A stretch of DNA of 22,714 nucleotides from a virus, in the IMG/VR virus record IMGVR_UViG_3300036939_000001, positions 1 through 22,714 of that record. One strand, written 5' to 3'. The position numbers were made by a program, and so were the translations under genes. Below are positions 6,917-14,416 of the stretch, one piece after another. A model generated the notes under the pieces. That model saw nothing but the letters and a program-made list of their open reading frames with translations. It was not told the DNA's origin and searched no databases. How positions within the stretch are numbered: position 1 is the first letter of the stretch; each line of letters begins with the position of its first letter.

Positions 6917-7316
6917 TTACAGCCTTGATCGCGTCGGCTAGTGCGTCGCTAGCAGCTTGTATGGCGGCGCCGCGCTGTTCGTCGTACGCTGGGCGCATAT
7001 ATGGGCGCGCGGGCTGGTGATACTCACGCCCTAGCGCGTCGACACCTTCGAAGCCGAATTCTTGCCGCGCGGCGTAATCGACGTCTGTACCTGTCGCGGC
7101 TTCGGCGTATGTGCTTTGCCGTTCGACTAGTTCAGGATGAATTGATCGGCGAAGATTACCAGTCAAGTACGGCGCCTTCGCTTGCGCCGCATTATTGATC
7201 GGCAAGATACCAGCATATGCAGCTTGCGCTAGTACTTCGTCGCGCGCGGCGGCTTGCACACGCTTAAATGCTGCGCGAAGTTGATCGCTACCCTTAACTG
7301 TGATCTTCGCTTTCAT
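6912..7316 (-). CDS. HK97 gp10-like tail completion / neck protein
   Basis: The 134-residue protein begins MKAKITVKGSDQLRAAFKRV. It carries the HK97-gp10 family signature: AKAPYLTGNLRRSI (about 46-59), then VDYAARQEFGFEG and PARPYMRPAYDEQR near the C-terminus. Family members act at the head-tail joint or in tail completion. It overlaps the end of the head closure gene by 23 bases, showing tight coupling. Its stop codon lies within the end of repeat copy A. No strong Shine-Dalgarno is seen before the ATG. Confidence 0.88.
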   Translation of the reverse strand: MKAKITVKGSDQLRAAFKRVQAAARDEVLAQAAYAGILPINNAAQAKAPYLTGNLRRSIHPELVERQSTYAEAATGTDVDYAARQEFGFEGVDALGREYHQPARPYMRPAYDEQRGAAIQAASDALADAIKAVS

Positions 7317-7704
7317 CTGGTGGTATTCTTTCGGTCGCTAGCATTGTGATCGTACGCGTGTCGTCGTGCGATACGGCGGTAATATTATGCACGTCGCTAT
7401 CGTTCACGATCAAGCGATCTTGTATGGTAATGGTAGGATAGAACCCGAATATCGTTACGTTATAGTTCGTACTAGCGAATACTTGCGCTTCGCGTCGATC
7501 TTCGCCGCCGCCCGCCGCTGGTTCTACATAGCCGCGAAGTTCGCCCAGCGGTAACGGGCGCCAGTCGATTACTTCTTCGTTAACGCTGTTAACGGTTTTA
7601 TAACCGTGATCTATTCGCAATGCACTAGCGAAGTGCGTATCGAACCCGCGCCGCCCGCGCCGAAGCATAAATCGCGTATGTACTAACGGTGATCTAGCTG
7701 GCAT
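7294..7704 (-). CDS. Head closure / head-tail adaptor protein
   Basis: The 136-residue protein begins MPARSPLVHTRFMLRRGRRG. The central region is beta-rich: ELRGYVEPAAGG, then DRREAQVFASTNYNVTIFGF and ITIQDRLIVNDSDVHNITAV. This fits the Phage_H_T_join/SPP1 gp16-like group of head closure proteins that plug the portal channel and receive the tail. Gene order (connector, closure, gp10-like, terminator) supports it strongly. It overlaps both neighbours (7694-7704 and 7294-7316). Assignment rests on pattern and position; closure and stopper proteins diverge fast. Confidence 0.75.
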   Translation of the reverse strand: MPARSPLVHTRFMLRRGRRGFDTHFASALRIDHGYKTVNSVNEEVIDWRPLPLGELRGYVEPAAGGGEDRREAQVFASTNYNVTIFGFYPTITIQDRLIVNDSDVHNITAVSHDDTRTITMLATERIPPDESEDHS

Positions 7705-8092
7705 AGCGCGCCGCCCAGCTTGTGATATATTCGCGTTCGTTAAATACCGTATACACTTGTTCGGCTATGTCGAACCCGCTATCGGCGCCGCCGCCAGTAC
7801 TGGCACCGCTGGCATACTGGGCGCGAAGTAACGCCGCATTCGCCCGCAGTTCGGCGGCTATTTTCGCGCCATCTGTCGACAGCGAACCCAGCCGTATAAC
7901 CTTCTGAACTAGCACTTCGTCGGCGGCGATTGTTTCAAGTGCCATAGCTGCCGCCAGCAAGACGCTAGTATTGTTAAAGAGTAAGAACGCGTCTAGTTCT
8001 TCGTCACGAAAGATCGGATCGTCGGCGTACTTATCATTGATACGTAACCGGATCAAGCCGATGTTCGTCGATAGATCGTACGTGAATGCCAT
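7694..8092 (-). CDS. Head-tail connector (gp6-like adaptor)
   Basis: I start this at ATG 8092 (MAFTYDLSTNIGLIRLRIND, 132 residues), because AAGGGATC stands just upstream; a longer frame to 8134 has no ribosome site. The N-terminal pattern GLIRLRINDKYADDPIFRDE, then ELDAFLLFNNTSVLLAAAMA, is that of helical gp6-type connectors that form a ring under the portal. The rest is helical and Ala-rich with a Gly-rich patch (STGGGADSG) near residue 104. It lies between the gene after the major capsid and the closure protein, as expected. Confidence 0.78.
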   Translation of the reverse strand: MAFTYDLSTNIGLIRLRINDKYADDPIFRDEELDAFLLFNNTSVLLAAAMALETIAADEVLVQKVIRLGSLSTDGAKIAAELRANAALLRAQYASGASTGGGADSGFDIAEQVYTVFNEREYITSWAARYAS

Positions 8093-8148
8093 TATGATCC
8101 CTTCGCGTAAGCGCGTATAGCCCAGCGTACGCAACGCTGGGCTAGTTA

Positions 8149-8592
8149 TTACTTCTTGTCGGCTGGCTTCGTCGACTTGTCGGGCGTCGACGTCTGGGCG
8201 GCTGTCTGGGCGTTGGTTGCGTCGCTTGTTTGATTGTCGCCGCCGTCAATCGTTAGACGCGTCTGATCAGTGCTTGACGGCATATCTAGCCCAGTCGTAC
8301 CAGACTGGGCAACGTCGGCGCCCGTGCCTTGCTGCGACTGGGCGGCGCGCGTTTCGGGCTTCTTATTCATCTGATCGGCGGGTACGGCGCCGCTGTCGGC
8401 GTTCTGGGCGGCGATCATTTCTTCGACGTTGCGAAGTTGTGACGTAAGCGTTGTAATCGACTGGTTCAGCGTGTCACGCAAAGCGGTTAGATCAGACATT
8501 AGCTTTAAGCTCCTTCTATACTGGCGTGCGTTGTCGTATATTTCTTGTATCGACGTCGCCGCCGTGCCGATAATTGGGCGCGTTTTGTTCAT
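8149..8592 (-). CDS. Small hydrophilic protein after the capsid, two possible starts
   Basis: The frame from ATG 8592 encodes 147 residues (MNKTRPIIGTAATSIQEIYD) with only a weak AGGG site. An in-frame ATG at 8499 (MSDLTALRDTLNQSITTLTS, 116 residues) has AAGGAG at 8510-8515, ten bases upstream. As AAGGAG otherwise marks starts almost exclusively in this window, 8499 is probably the main start. The N-terminal part is a predicted coiled coil (LTSQLRNVEEMIAAQNAD); the C-terminal half is a low-complexity Gln/Thr/Ser/Asp tail ending KSTKPADKK. No family recognised. A minor capsid or assembly role is plausible from its place directly after the major capsid gene. Confidence 0.75.
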   Translation of the reverse strand: MNKTRPIIGTAATSIQEIYDNARQYRRSLKLMSDLTALRDTLNQSITTLTSQLRNVEEMIAAQNADSGAVPADQMNKKPETRAAQSQQGTGADVAQSGTTGLDMPSSTDQTRLTIDGGDNQTSDATNAQTAAQTSTPDKSTKPADKK

Positions 8593-8607
8593 AGCCGAAC
8601 CCTAGCG

Positions 8608-9807
8608 CTAGACGCCCGTACCGTTCGACGCCAGCGTACCGCGCGGATCAAGATACCCGCCGCCGAAGATGTGCCGTACTTTATAGTCGATTGCGTCGTG
8701 ATCGAAGTCGCCTTGCATCGGATCGCTTGCGCCGCCGCCTACGCGGATCGCATTCGGCGCCCGCATAAATAGCTGCGGCTGTTCGAACCCGCGCAAGAAG
8801 TCGAATTCGATAGCTGGGCGTTCGCTGTTTGCTGGCGCGAATAGATACCAGCTAGTATCGCCGTTCGCCGTGCTACTAATGATCGGCAAGTACGGTTCAA
8901 CATTAACCCGAACTTTGTTTCGAAGATAGTTTGCGGATCGTTCTTCACGATCACCGACAGTTACCGTTATTTCTGTCGTGTTCAGCACGCGCAAGGCTTC
9001 GAATTCTAGCGCGGGCGGTACGACTAGTTCGGCCATTTCGACGACAATCGGTTCGCCATCGCTGTCAACCATTGATCCTAGTTGCCGCAACGCCGCCGCC
9101 AGCGCGTCGAAGGAGAAAGCCGGATTGCCTGTAATAATGTTCTTGTTGCCAACAGTATATAGCGTCGACTTCGGACCGCTAGGCCCAGCATACAACGCGA
9201 CCGCGAAGCGCTGTTCGGATCGGCGGCTGGCACGCGCAAAGCGTTGCGGCGTCTGGGTTAGCTGGTTCTGATCGTCGTTAATCATACTTTCGAAGCTGAA
9301 CGGCATACGCCGCCCGTACTTCTTAACCTGTCGGCTGTATTGTCCTTCGCGTAAGTTCGACGCCTTATATTCGGCTAGTTCTTTTACTTCGTCTAGAACC
9401 GCTTCGCCGCCTTCTAAGTACGTGTTGCGCGCTGGGCGAAAGTCGCGTACGGTTCCCTGTCGAATATAGTTGCGCCACGTGCTAGGCGCTTCGGCATAGT
9501 TGCCCAGCATTGTACGGTCGATCACATCGCCGAACAGGATCGGAAAGTCGCTAGTACTCATTGCTTCGCGAAGCCACAGATCAGGCAACGCGCCAGATCG
9601 TACACGATCAATAAGCCGAACGCATTCGACTAGCGCGCGCTTATACGCGTCTTGCTGGCGCGGGTTACGTATATTTTGGCGCACTTGCCGCCCGCTAGTG
9701 ATTGACGTACCGTACTCTGGTTCGTCGCGCGTCCAAAGATTACGCGCGCTAAGATCGCGGCTAATGTCGATAGCTTCGATCACGTCTAAAAATTCTTCGA
9801 ACGCCAT
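8608..9807 (-). CDS. Major capsid protein
   Basis: The 399-residue protein begins MAFEEFLDVIEAIDISRDLS, with AAGGAG nine bases before the ATG. Position (after protease-scaffold and decoration protein, before connectors), length and content fit a HK97-fold major head protein of the Mu gpT-like group. Features include a helical N-arm, VRDFRPARNTYLEGGEAVLD (about 119-138), then EYKASNLREGQYSRQVKKYG, matching the E-loop region with its KKYGRRMPFSFE hinge. Later come LVVPPALEFEALRVLNTTEI and VNVEPYLPIISSTANGDTSW. The final region DAIDYKVRHIFGGGYLDPRG is typical of such capsids. It would form the icosahedral shell. Confidence 0.93.
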   Translation of the reverse strand: MAFEEFLDVIEAIDISRDLSARNLWTRDEPEYGTSITSGRQVRQNIRNPRQQDAYKRALVECVRLIDRVRSGALPDLWLREAMSTSDFPILFGDVIDRTMLGNYAEAPSTWRNYIRQGTVRDFRPARNTYLEGGEAVLDEVKELAEYKASNLREGQYSRQVKKYGRRMPFSFESMINDDQNQLTQTPQRFARASRRSEQRFAVALYAGPSGPKSTLYTVGNKNIITGNPAFSFDALAAALRQLGSMVDSDGEPIVVEMAELVVPPALEFEALRVLNTTEITVTVGDREERSANYLRNKVRVNVEPYLPIISSTANGDTSWYLFAPANSERPAIEFDFLRGFEQPQLFMRAPNAIRVGGGASDPMQGDFDHDAIDYKVRHIFGGGYLDPRGTLASNGTGV

Positions 9808-9853
9808 TGCTATACACTCCTTGTATGTTCGTCTTGCGCGCGTATACCCGTTA

Positions 9854-10183
9854 CTAGCCTAACAGCTTAACGGGTAACTTACCTGTACCAGCTTGCGCCG
9901 CTAGTGCCGTACCAAAGCGCGTATTATTAGTCGCGCTAGTCGTCAAGCCCGTAACCAGCCCGCCAGCGACAATCGCATAGATCGCGGCGCCCAGCGTTAC
10001 GGCGCCCGTAACGGTTAGTTCGTACGCGCCTTGCGTTTCAAGCGTTATCGTGCCGTCGTCTTGTCGACTGTTCAGCGCGACGCCCGCCAGTTCGCCAACG
10101 ACAACGGGATCGCCCGACACCACGCCAACAGGTACGGGTACGGGAAAACGCCGCGCTTCGTGGTATACTTGGTTTTTCGCCAT
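9854..10183 (-). CDS. Capsid decoration protein (DUF2190-like)
   Basis: The 109-residue protein begins MAKNQVYHEARRFPVPVPVG, with AAGGAG nine bases before the ATG. The pattern PVGVVSGDPVVVGELAGVAL, followed by TITLETQGAYELTVTGAVTLGA in the middle and RFGTALAAQAGTGKLPVKLLG at the end, is that of DUF2190 capsid cement proteins. These bind the outside of the shell and stabilise it. It sits between the protease-scaffold gene and the major capsid gene, which is the usual order. It is strongly beta and lacks Cys and Trp. Confidence 0.85.
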   Translation of the reverse strand: MAKNQVYHEARRFPVPVPVGVVSGDPVVVGELAGVALNSRQDDGTITLETQGAYELTVTGAVTLGAAIYAIVAGGLVTGLTTSATNNTRFGTALAAQAGTGKLPVKLLG

Positions 10184-10230
10184 TGTGGTATAACTCCTTG
10201 ATCACAACGCTATATCGTACGCAGCGAATA

Positions 10231-10707
10231 CTAGCCGCGTAAGTTCATACGCCCAGCCGCCGCAACCTTCGCGGCGCCTTCGCTTAAACCCCAGCCGCGA
10301 AACGTTTCGTTCAATTCATCTTCGATATTCGTACCCTTCGCCGCTGGGCTGCCTTCGGTATCGCCCGCGCTACCCATACCACGTACAACGCCTAAATGCC
10401 CAGCGCCAGCTTCGACAAGGTAATTAATTTCGGCGTCGATCACGGCTTGCGCGCTTTCGGTTAGCTTTACCATATCAATAGCGCCCGCTTCGTTCAGCGT
10501 GAATTGTGCGGCGGCTTTCTGGGCGATCCGTTCTTTGGCGGCGACTGGCACCGGATCATAACGCGTATCGGCTAGAATGCGTTCGACGGCGCCGCGCGCT
10601 TCGCGCAAGTTAATTGCTTCGCGTAGCTGGGCGTTTTGACTTGCTAGCGGCGCGACCGCTTCGCGTACGCTCTTTTCGATTAAAGCCGCGATCTGTTCTG
10701 GCGTCAT
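10231..10707 (-). CDS. Probable nested scaffolding protein from an internal start
   Basis: Inside the protease gene, AAGGAG (10716-10721) stands eight bases before an in-frame ATG at 10707 (residue M338 of the long protein). Initiation there gives a 158-residue product beginning MTPEQIAALIEKSVREAVAP: helical, charged, then a Gly/Ser/Ala region (GMGSAGDTEGSPAAKG) and a helical end (FRGWGLSEGAAKVAAAGRMN). This matches scaffold composition and the lambda C/Nu3 scheme, where scaffold is made from the 3' end of the protease gene. The argument is strengthened because GAG is almost absent from this DNA except in ribosome sites, so a chance AAGGAG at ideal spacing is very unlikely. Confidence 0.75.
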   Translation of the reverse strand: MTPEQIAALIEKSVREAVAPLASQNAQLREAINLREARGAVERILADTRYDPVPVAAKERIAQKAAAQFTLNEAGAIDMVKLTESAQAVIDAEINYLVEAGAGHLGVVRGMGSAGDTEGSPAAKGTNIEDELNETFRGWGLSEGAAKVAAAGRMNLRG

Positions 10708-11718
10708 TTCGAATACTCCTTCTTCGTCTGATGTGATAACAGGCGTACGCGTTGCCGCGCTTTCGAATAGCTGTAAGACTTTACCGCCCGCGCCCGGTAT
10801 AGTTACAAAGTCGACGCTTTTAGCTGCTGTAAGTTCTTTGATAATCGGCCCGCGCTTGCCTTCGGCTTCGCCCATAACGGCACGCCCAGCCGCGCGGATC
10901 GATGTGCCAATATGCGGCGCCAGATCGTTGATCGCTGGCGCGAACCCTTCGAACGCTTTTATCTTTGCGTATAAGCCTTCGCCGTGCTTTGGATCATTAC
11001 GGTATTCGGCGTCTGTTTCTAGCACACCAGCTAGACGCGCTAGCGATCCTTCAGGCTGCGCGGCTTCTTCGGCGGCTGTCTGATGATCCCAGAACATTTT
11101 CGTACCAGCCGTAAATATCTTCGGTCCGTCGCGCTTTAGTACGTCGGCGGGATAGTAACCGCTAGAACCCCAGCCCGGCGCAATGATCTTTACACGCCCG
11201 GTATTGTCGCCCGCTAGCGCGGCTTCTAACAACGGTATGATCTGGGCTTCGGGCGTATGCAGTTCGCCAGCTTCGGCGGCTTCGACTTGTTCGCCGCTGT
11301 TGCCGCCCGGCTGTATGTATTGCACTTTACGCACAACAAGCGCTGGTACGCCTAGCGTAACAACGCCTGTTTCATCTACAGTATACCCGACTTGAAAGAA
11401 CGAACCAGCCCAGCCTTCGCGATATACTAGCGTGTCGTCGAACACGTCGACAAGTTGCGGCGCTTTGCTATAGCGGTATTCGCTGTCGGTTGTCGGTACG
11501 TACAAGCCGTCTAGCGCCGATTGTAGCAGTACGCCCAGATCGCTTATGCTAAAGCCGCCCGCTTCTTTCGCCGTCGTCTTGTCGTCGTCTGTTTGTTCTG
11601 GTTCGTCTTCGGGTATACCCGCGTTCGTGAACACGTCTTTCAACGCCCGCAAGATTGCGCGCAAGCGCGCTTCGTTCTTGCCGTTCAGTACGCGCCCAGC
11701 TTCTAGTATCTTTACCAT
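10231..11718 (-). CDS. Prohead protease with C-terminal scaffold region
   Basis: I start at ATG 11718 (MVKILEAGRVLNGKNEARLR, 495 residues). GAAGGG stands eight bases upstream and the ATG overlaps the stop of the previous gene as TAATG; a longer frame to 11748 needs TTG. The protease region shows a His-Ser-Asp arrangement of S78-like prohead proteases: FWDHQT (H202), GTSIRAAGRA (S263), SVDFVTIPGAGGKVL (D303). The first 150 residues form an extra domain (DVFDDTLVYREGWAGSFFQV). From about 338 the protein turns helical and charged (EQIAALIEKSVREAVAPLAS), as in scaffolds. The enzyme should cleave scaffold during head maturation. A nested start inside is listed separately. Confidence 0.87.
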   Translation of the reverse strand: MVKILEAGRVLNGKNEARLRAILRALKDVFTNAGIPEDEPEQTDDDKTTAKEAGGFSISDLGVLLQSALDGLYVPTTDSEYRYSKAPQLVDVFDDTLVYREGWAGSFFQVGYTVDETGVVTLGVPALVVRKVQYIQPGGNSGEQVEAAEAGELHTPEAQIIPLLEAALAGDNTGRVKIIAPGWGSSGYYPADVLKRDGPKIFTAGTKMFWDHQTAAEEAAQPEGSLARLAGVLETDAEYRNDPKHGEGLYAKIKAFEGFAPAINDLAPHIGTSIRAAGRAVMGEAEGKRGPIIKELTAAKSVDFVTIPGAGGKVLQLFESAATRTPVITSDEEGVFEMTPEQIAALIEKSVREAVAPLASQNAQLREAINLREARGAVERILADTRYDPVPVAAKERIAQKAAAQFTLNEAGAIDMVKLTESAQAVIDAEINYLVEAGAGHLGVVRGMGSAGDTEGSPAAKGTNIEDELNETFRGWGLSEGAAKVAAAGRMNLRG

Positions 11719-12542
11719 TATCGCGCCCTTCGATATTGTGCCGTACAACGACAGCCGGGAAAACGTAACGGGCGACTATGCCCGCTAGGAAAGTCGGCGT
11801 CAAGCGCTATCCAGCCCGCGTTACTATTCGTACGACAGCCGGGCGACACGCGCCGATCCCCTACAGAAAGCCATTGTTTTTCAATCTTGATCCCGCTGGC
11901 GACAAGCTGGTACGCGCCAGCTTCGGCGCCCGCCGCATACCCGTTGCCCAGTTCAGTAACGGCGATCAGTTCGGCACGGCTTCTGATATGCTGTTGTGGC
12001 ACGCCCGCCGCGTATCGCTGGTACTTCGTCTTGATCTGGCGGGCAACTTCGGCATAGCTTGTGCCGTTTTCGACGCCCGCCAGTATTATACGGCGAATGT
12101 CGGTTCGTGTCAGATCGTCGATCTTTGTGATCATATCGGCGGCGTTATTGCGAATATATTCGACGGCGCGCGGGTTCGTCAAGCTGAAAACTAGATCAGC
12201 ATTGAACGCGCGTATCACAGTTTTACCGCCTAACATAACCGCAATCTTAGCGTATCGTTCGATCACGTCGAACATATCGCTAGAACTGTCGGCTATGGCG
12301 TTGTCGATCAACTTGTTTACGTCGTCTTCTTGCGTTTCGAACAGCCCAGCACGGCGCCGCTGTAACGCCCGAATAACCGCGCGCGATTGCTTCTTAAAGA
12401 TACGGGCTAGTTCGGCGATCATCTTGCCTTCGTACCCAGCTAACACGTTCTGTGCTGTTACCTGTTTCGCCTTACGGCGTGCTTCGTCGAACCGATCTAG
12501 CTGGGCTTCTATGCTATTTAGTTGCGCGTGCGTTATTGCCAT
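11718..12542 (-). CDS. Mu F-like phage head morphogenesis protein
   Basis: The 274-residue protein begins MAITHAQLNSIEAQLDRFDE, three residues of spacing after the portal stop (TGA-T-ATG). The N-terminal two thirds is helical. A segment RIILAGVENGTSYAEVARQI precedes ELIAVTELGNGYAAGA. The C-terminus carries the Mu F/SPP1 gp7 signature: SPGCRTNSNAGW (C236), FPSGHSRPLRFPGCRCTAQY (C264, C266), a Cys/His pattern that may bind metal. Such minor head proteins enter the prohead with the portal. The order portal, Mu F-like, protease is the standard one. Confidence 0.9.
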   Translation of the reverse strand: MAITHAQLNSIEAQLDRFDEARRKAKQVTAQNVLAGYEGKMIAELARIFKKQSRAVIRALQRRRAGLFETQEDDVNKLIDNAIADSSSDMFDVIERYAKIAVMLGGKTVIRAFNADLVFSLTNPRAVEYIRNNAADMITKIDDLTRTDIRRIILAGVENGTSYAEVARQIKTKYQRYAAGVPQQHIRSRAELIAVTELGNGYAAGAEAGAYQLVASGIKIEKQWLSVGDRRVSPGCRTNSNAGWIALDADFPSGHSRPLRFPGCRCTAQYRRAR

Positions 12543-12543
12543 A

Positions 12544-14160
12544 TCATACCCGCATACTAGCTTCGGCGGCTGGCGTCGGCTTCGCCAGTGTTTCGCGTAA
12601 GCTGTTTATACCGTCGCGCAAGGCTTCGGCGGCGGCGGCTAGATCGGGATCAAGCTGGGCAAGCGGATCGGCGCCGTCGTCGTCGTCTGGTTCGTCGGTA
12701 TTGCGTGCTGGTTCATCTGGGTACATAGCGCTGATCAATTCGTCGACGTCGTTTTCGCCTAGCGCCGTCAAGATCATACGTGCCAGTTCGCGATCATCGG
12801 GCAACAGCGGGCGCGCTTGCATAACCGTAGCGACGTAGCCCGCCATATCCTGCTCAACAATCGCGGGAAAGTCGACGTCGATATGTGCGTTCACGTCGTC
12901 GTCGAATGCGATCACGTCTTCGCCGTATTCGTTCTTAATCACATCGCCGTACGCACGTAAGGCGCCGCCCGGAGCCTTGATCGCCCAGTATACGACGTAT
13001 TCTAGAATTTCGTGGTATACATCAGCCCAAAACTGTTGACGGTTCTTGATCATAAGTTCTGTCGGGCGATCTAGGCTTTTTGCGGTCGCTAGCGTTCCTA
13101 CAGACACATCGCCGAAGAATGTTTCGGGTATGCCGAAGCCCGCCGTAACCATAAGTAACAGTCGTCGACCATCGTTTGCGCTAGTTGTGGCACCGCTGGT
13201 ACGTATCGGCGACAAGTCGACGTCGGGATCGACAACGATTGTTGATCCGGCTATCGGCGCGGGGTTCGCTGGGCTTTCGCCCGGCTGGGCGGCGGCTAAC
13301 TTCTTAACGGCGGCTTGCCTAGCTTGCGGCCCGCCTTTACTTGTCATCTTGAACGCGAACCGCGCGTATGCGGCAACAATAGTAGCCCAGTTTTCTAAGA
13401 ACGATTTATACGCCTTCGCCCAGTCTAACGGGCTATATATCTCACTAACGCCGAAGCGCCAGTTCGAAAAGCCGCCAACTTTGATATGATATACGTACGC
13501 ATCTTGCACAACGGGTATAGAGCCGATACGCGCTGGTGCATTAGGCGCCACGTACCGCCAGTCGCGATAGTATACGGTTACGCGTTCTTCTTGCGCTTCG
13601 TCGGTTAGCAAGCTACGTGTACGCTTTGTGTATTCACGGCGATAATACCACGGTTCTTTCGCGTCTTCTGGGTTCGTTACTATGTCGGTTATTTCGTCGG
13701 CGTCGATTGTGCGAACCCGAATGCGCCCGGTTAACGGATGCACAAAGAATACGAAAAACACGTTGCCGTCTGTCGTAAGTTCACGTTCTTTTTGTATGCG
13801 GGCTGTTTGGCTGGTAAGTTCGGCGCGATTACGGCGATCATCTAAAAATTCCTGTATAACGTCGTTAATCTGTTCATCTTTCGCACTGATATTCACGCCG
13901 CGCCCGAACACGTAATCAGCCTTAACATTTACGCCGCGCTGTATTAGCGGATTTTTTAGCCAAAAAAGCCGGGCTAGTCGCGTAATTGTGCCGATAAACG
14001 GGCGTGAAAATTCGAAGTCATCGCCGCCCGAACCTAGCCGTAACCAGCCTTGATCGTCGGCGGCTAGTTCTAGTTCGGCGATCCGTTCGGTTAGCTGAAC
14101 GTGCGAACCGCTGTTCGGTACTGCGATCCCGCTTTCGCGTACGACGTAATCGACTGTCAT
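12544..14160 (-). CDS. Portal protein
   Basis: The 538-residue protein begins MTVDYVVRESGIAVPNSGSH; AGAAGG stands about nine bases before the ATG. Portal features include a helical clip entry (RLFWLKNPLIQRGVNVKADY at about 64-83), then ELTTDGNVFFVFFVHPLTGR, the basic beta region RVTVYYRDWRYV, and VSEIYSPLDWAKAYKSFLEN. Later PETFFGDVSVGTLATAKSLD, followed by RPTELMIKNRQQFWADVYHE, is a highly recognisable portal stretch. The C-terminal tail is acidic (DEPDDDDGADPLAQLDPDLA). The protein forms the dodecameric channel for DNA entry and exit and binds the large terminase. It is separated from the lysis genes by a 256-base non-coding gap. Confidence 0.93.
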   Translation of the reverse strand: MTVDYVVRESGIAVPNSGSHVQLTERIAELELAADDQGWLRLGSGGDDFEFSRPFIGTITRLARLFWLKNPLIQRGVNVKADYVFGRGVNISAKDEQINDVIQEFLDDRRNRAELTSQTARIQKERELTTDGNVFFVFFVHPLTGRIRVRTIDADEITDIVTNPEDAKEPWYYRREYTKRTRSLLTDEAQEERVTVYYRDWRYVAPNAPARIGSIPVVQDAYVYHIKVGGFSNWRFGVSEIYSPLDWAKAYKSFLENWATIVAAYARFAFKMTSKGGPQARQAAVKKLAAAQPGESPANPAPIAGSTIVVDPDVDLSPIRTSGATTSANDGRRLLLMVTAGFGIPETFFGDVSVGTLATAKSLDRPTELMIKNRQQFWADVYHEILEYVVYWAIKAPGGALRAYGDVIKNEYGEDVIAFDDDVNAHIDVDFPAIVEQDMAGYVATVMQARPLLPDDRELARMILTALGENDVDELISAMYPDEPARNTDEPDDDDGADPLAQLDPDLAAAAEALRDGINSLRETLAKPTPAAEASMRV

Positions 14161-14416
14161 CTATTCGCCTTCTTAATTACAACAATGATACGCGACGCGT
14201 TGCTAGACTGTAAAAGATTACGCGTATCTAACGCAATTATGCCCGCATACGACTGTAAAGTGTTTTCGTCAACTTGACAGATTATAGCCCATTGCAATCA
14301 ATCGTTAGGCGTCGATCCATCCTAAAGCCCGACAGCGACCGAAGGCATACAATCTAGCGTACGCGGTTCGAATACCGCTAGAACCGCGTACGCGACCTTC
14401 TGGCGCGTTATACACA
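14161..14416 (-). promoter_or_regulatory. Non-coding gap before the portal gene, with hairpin and -10-like box
   Basis: No gene is evident. The gap holds a 13 bp hairpin (14357-14393), two copies of GACTGTAAA (14206-14214 and 14251-14259) and, on the minus strand, a perfect TATAAT (14281-14286) without a good -35 box. On the plus strand TTGACA (14274-14279) overlaps the same place but lacks a matching -10. The gap may carry an activator-dependent late promoter for the head genes and an RNA element at the end of the lysis transcript. Confidence 0.5.
14357..14393. repeat. 13 bp perfect hairpin with a competing inner hairpin
   Basis: GCGTACGCGGTTC (14357-14369) and GAACCGCGTACGC (14381-14393) pair exactly around an 11-base loop. 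A smaller hairpin GCGGT-tcgaat-ACCGC (14363-14378) uses part of the same arm, so only one can form at a time. Outer GAAGG (14341-14345) and CCTTC (14396-14400) could extend it. No T-run follows, so it is not a standard terminator. Confidence 0.8.

Noticed and set aside
9110-9115. Plus-strand AAGGAG inside the major capsid gene
   Set aside because: It is antisense to the capsid gene, and no ATG lies at usable spacing with a convincing frame.
12061-12600. 179-residue plus-strand frame opposite the Mu F-like gene
   Set aside because: It is antisense to a well-supported gene, lacks a ribosome site and has Ser/Arg-rich out-of-frame composition.
14274-14286. Plus-strand TTGACA next to a minus-strand TATAAT as promoters
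   Set aside because: Neither has a matching second box at 15-19 bases, so I note them only as part of the gap and do not call promoters.
14362-14380. TTCGAAT inside a GC stem, resembling a tRNA T-arm
   Set aside because: The stem pairs around a 6-base loop, and no acceptor, D or anticodon arms or CCA end can be drawn; it belongs to the hairpin at 14357-14393.
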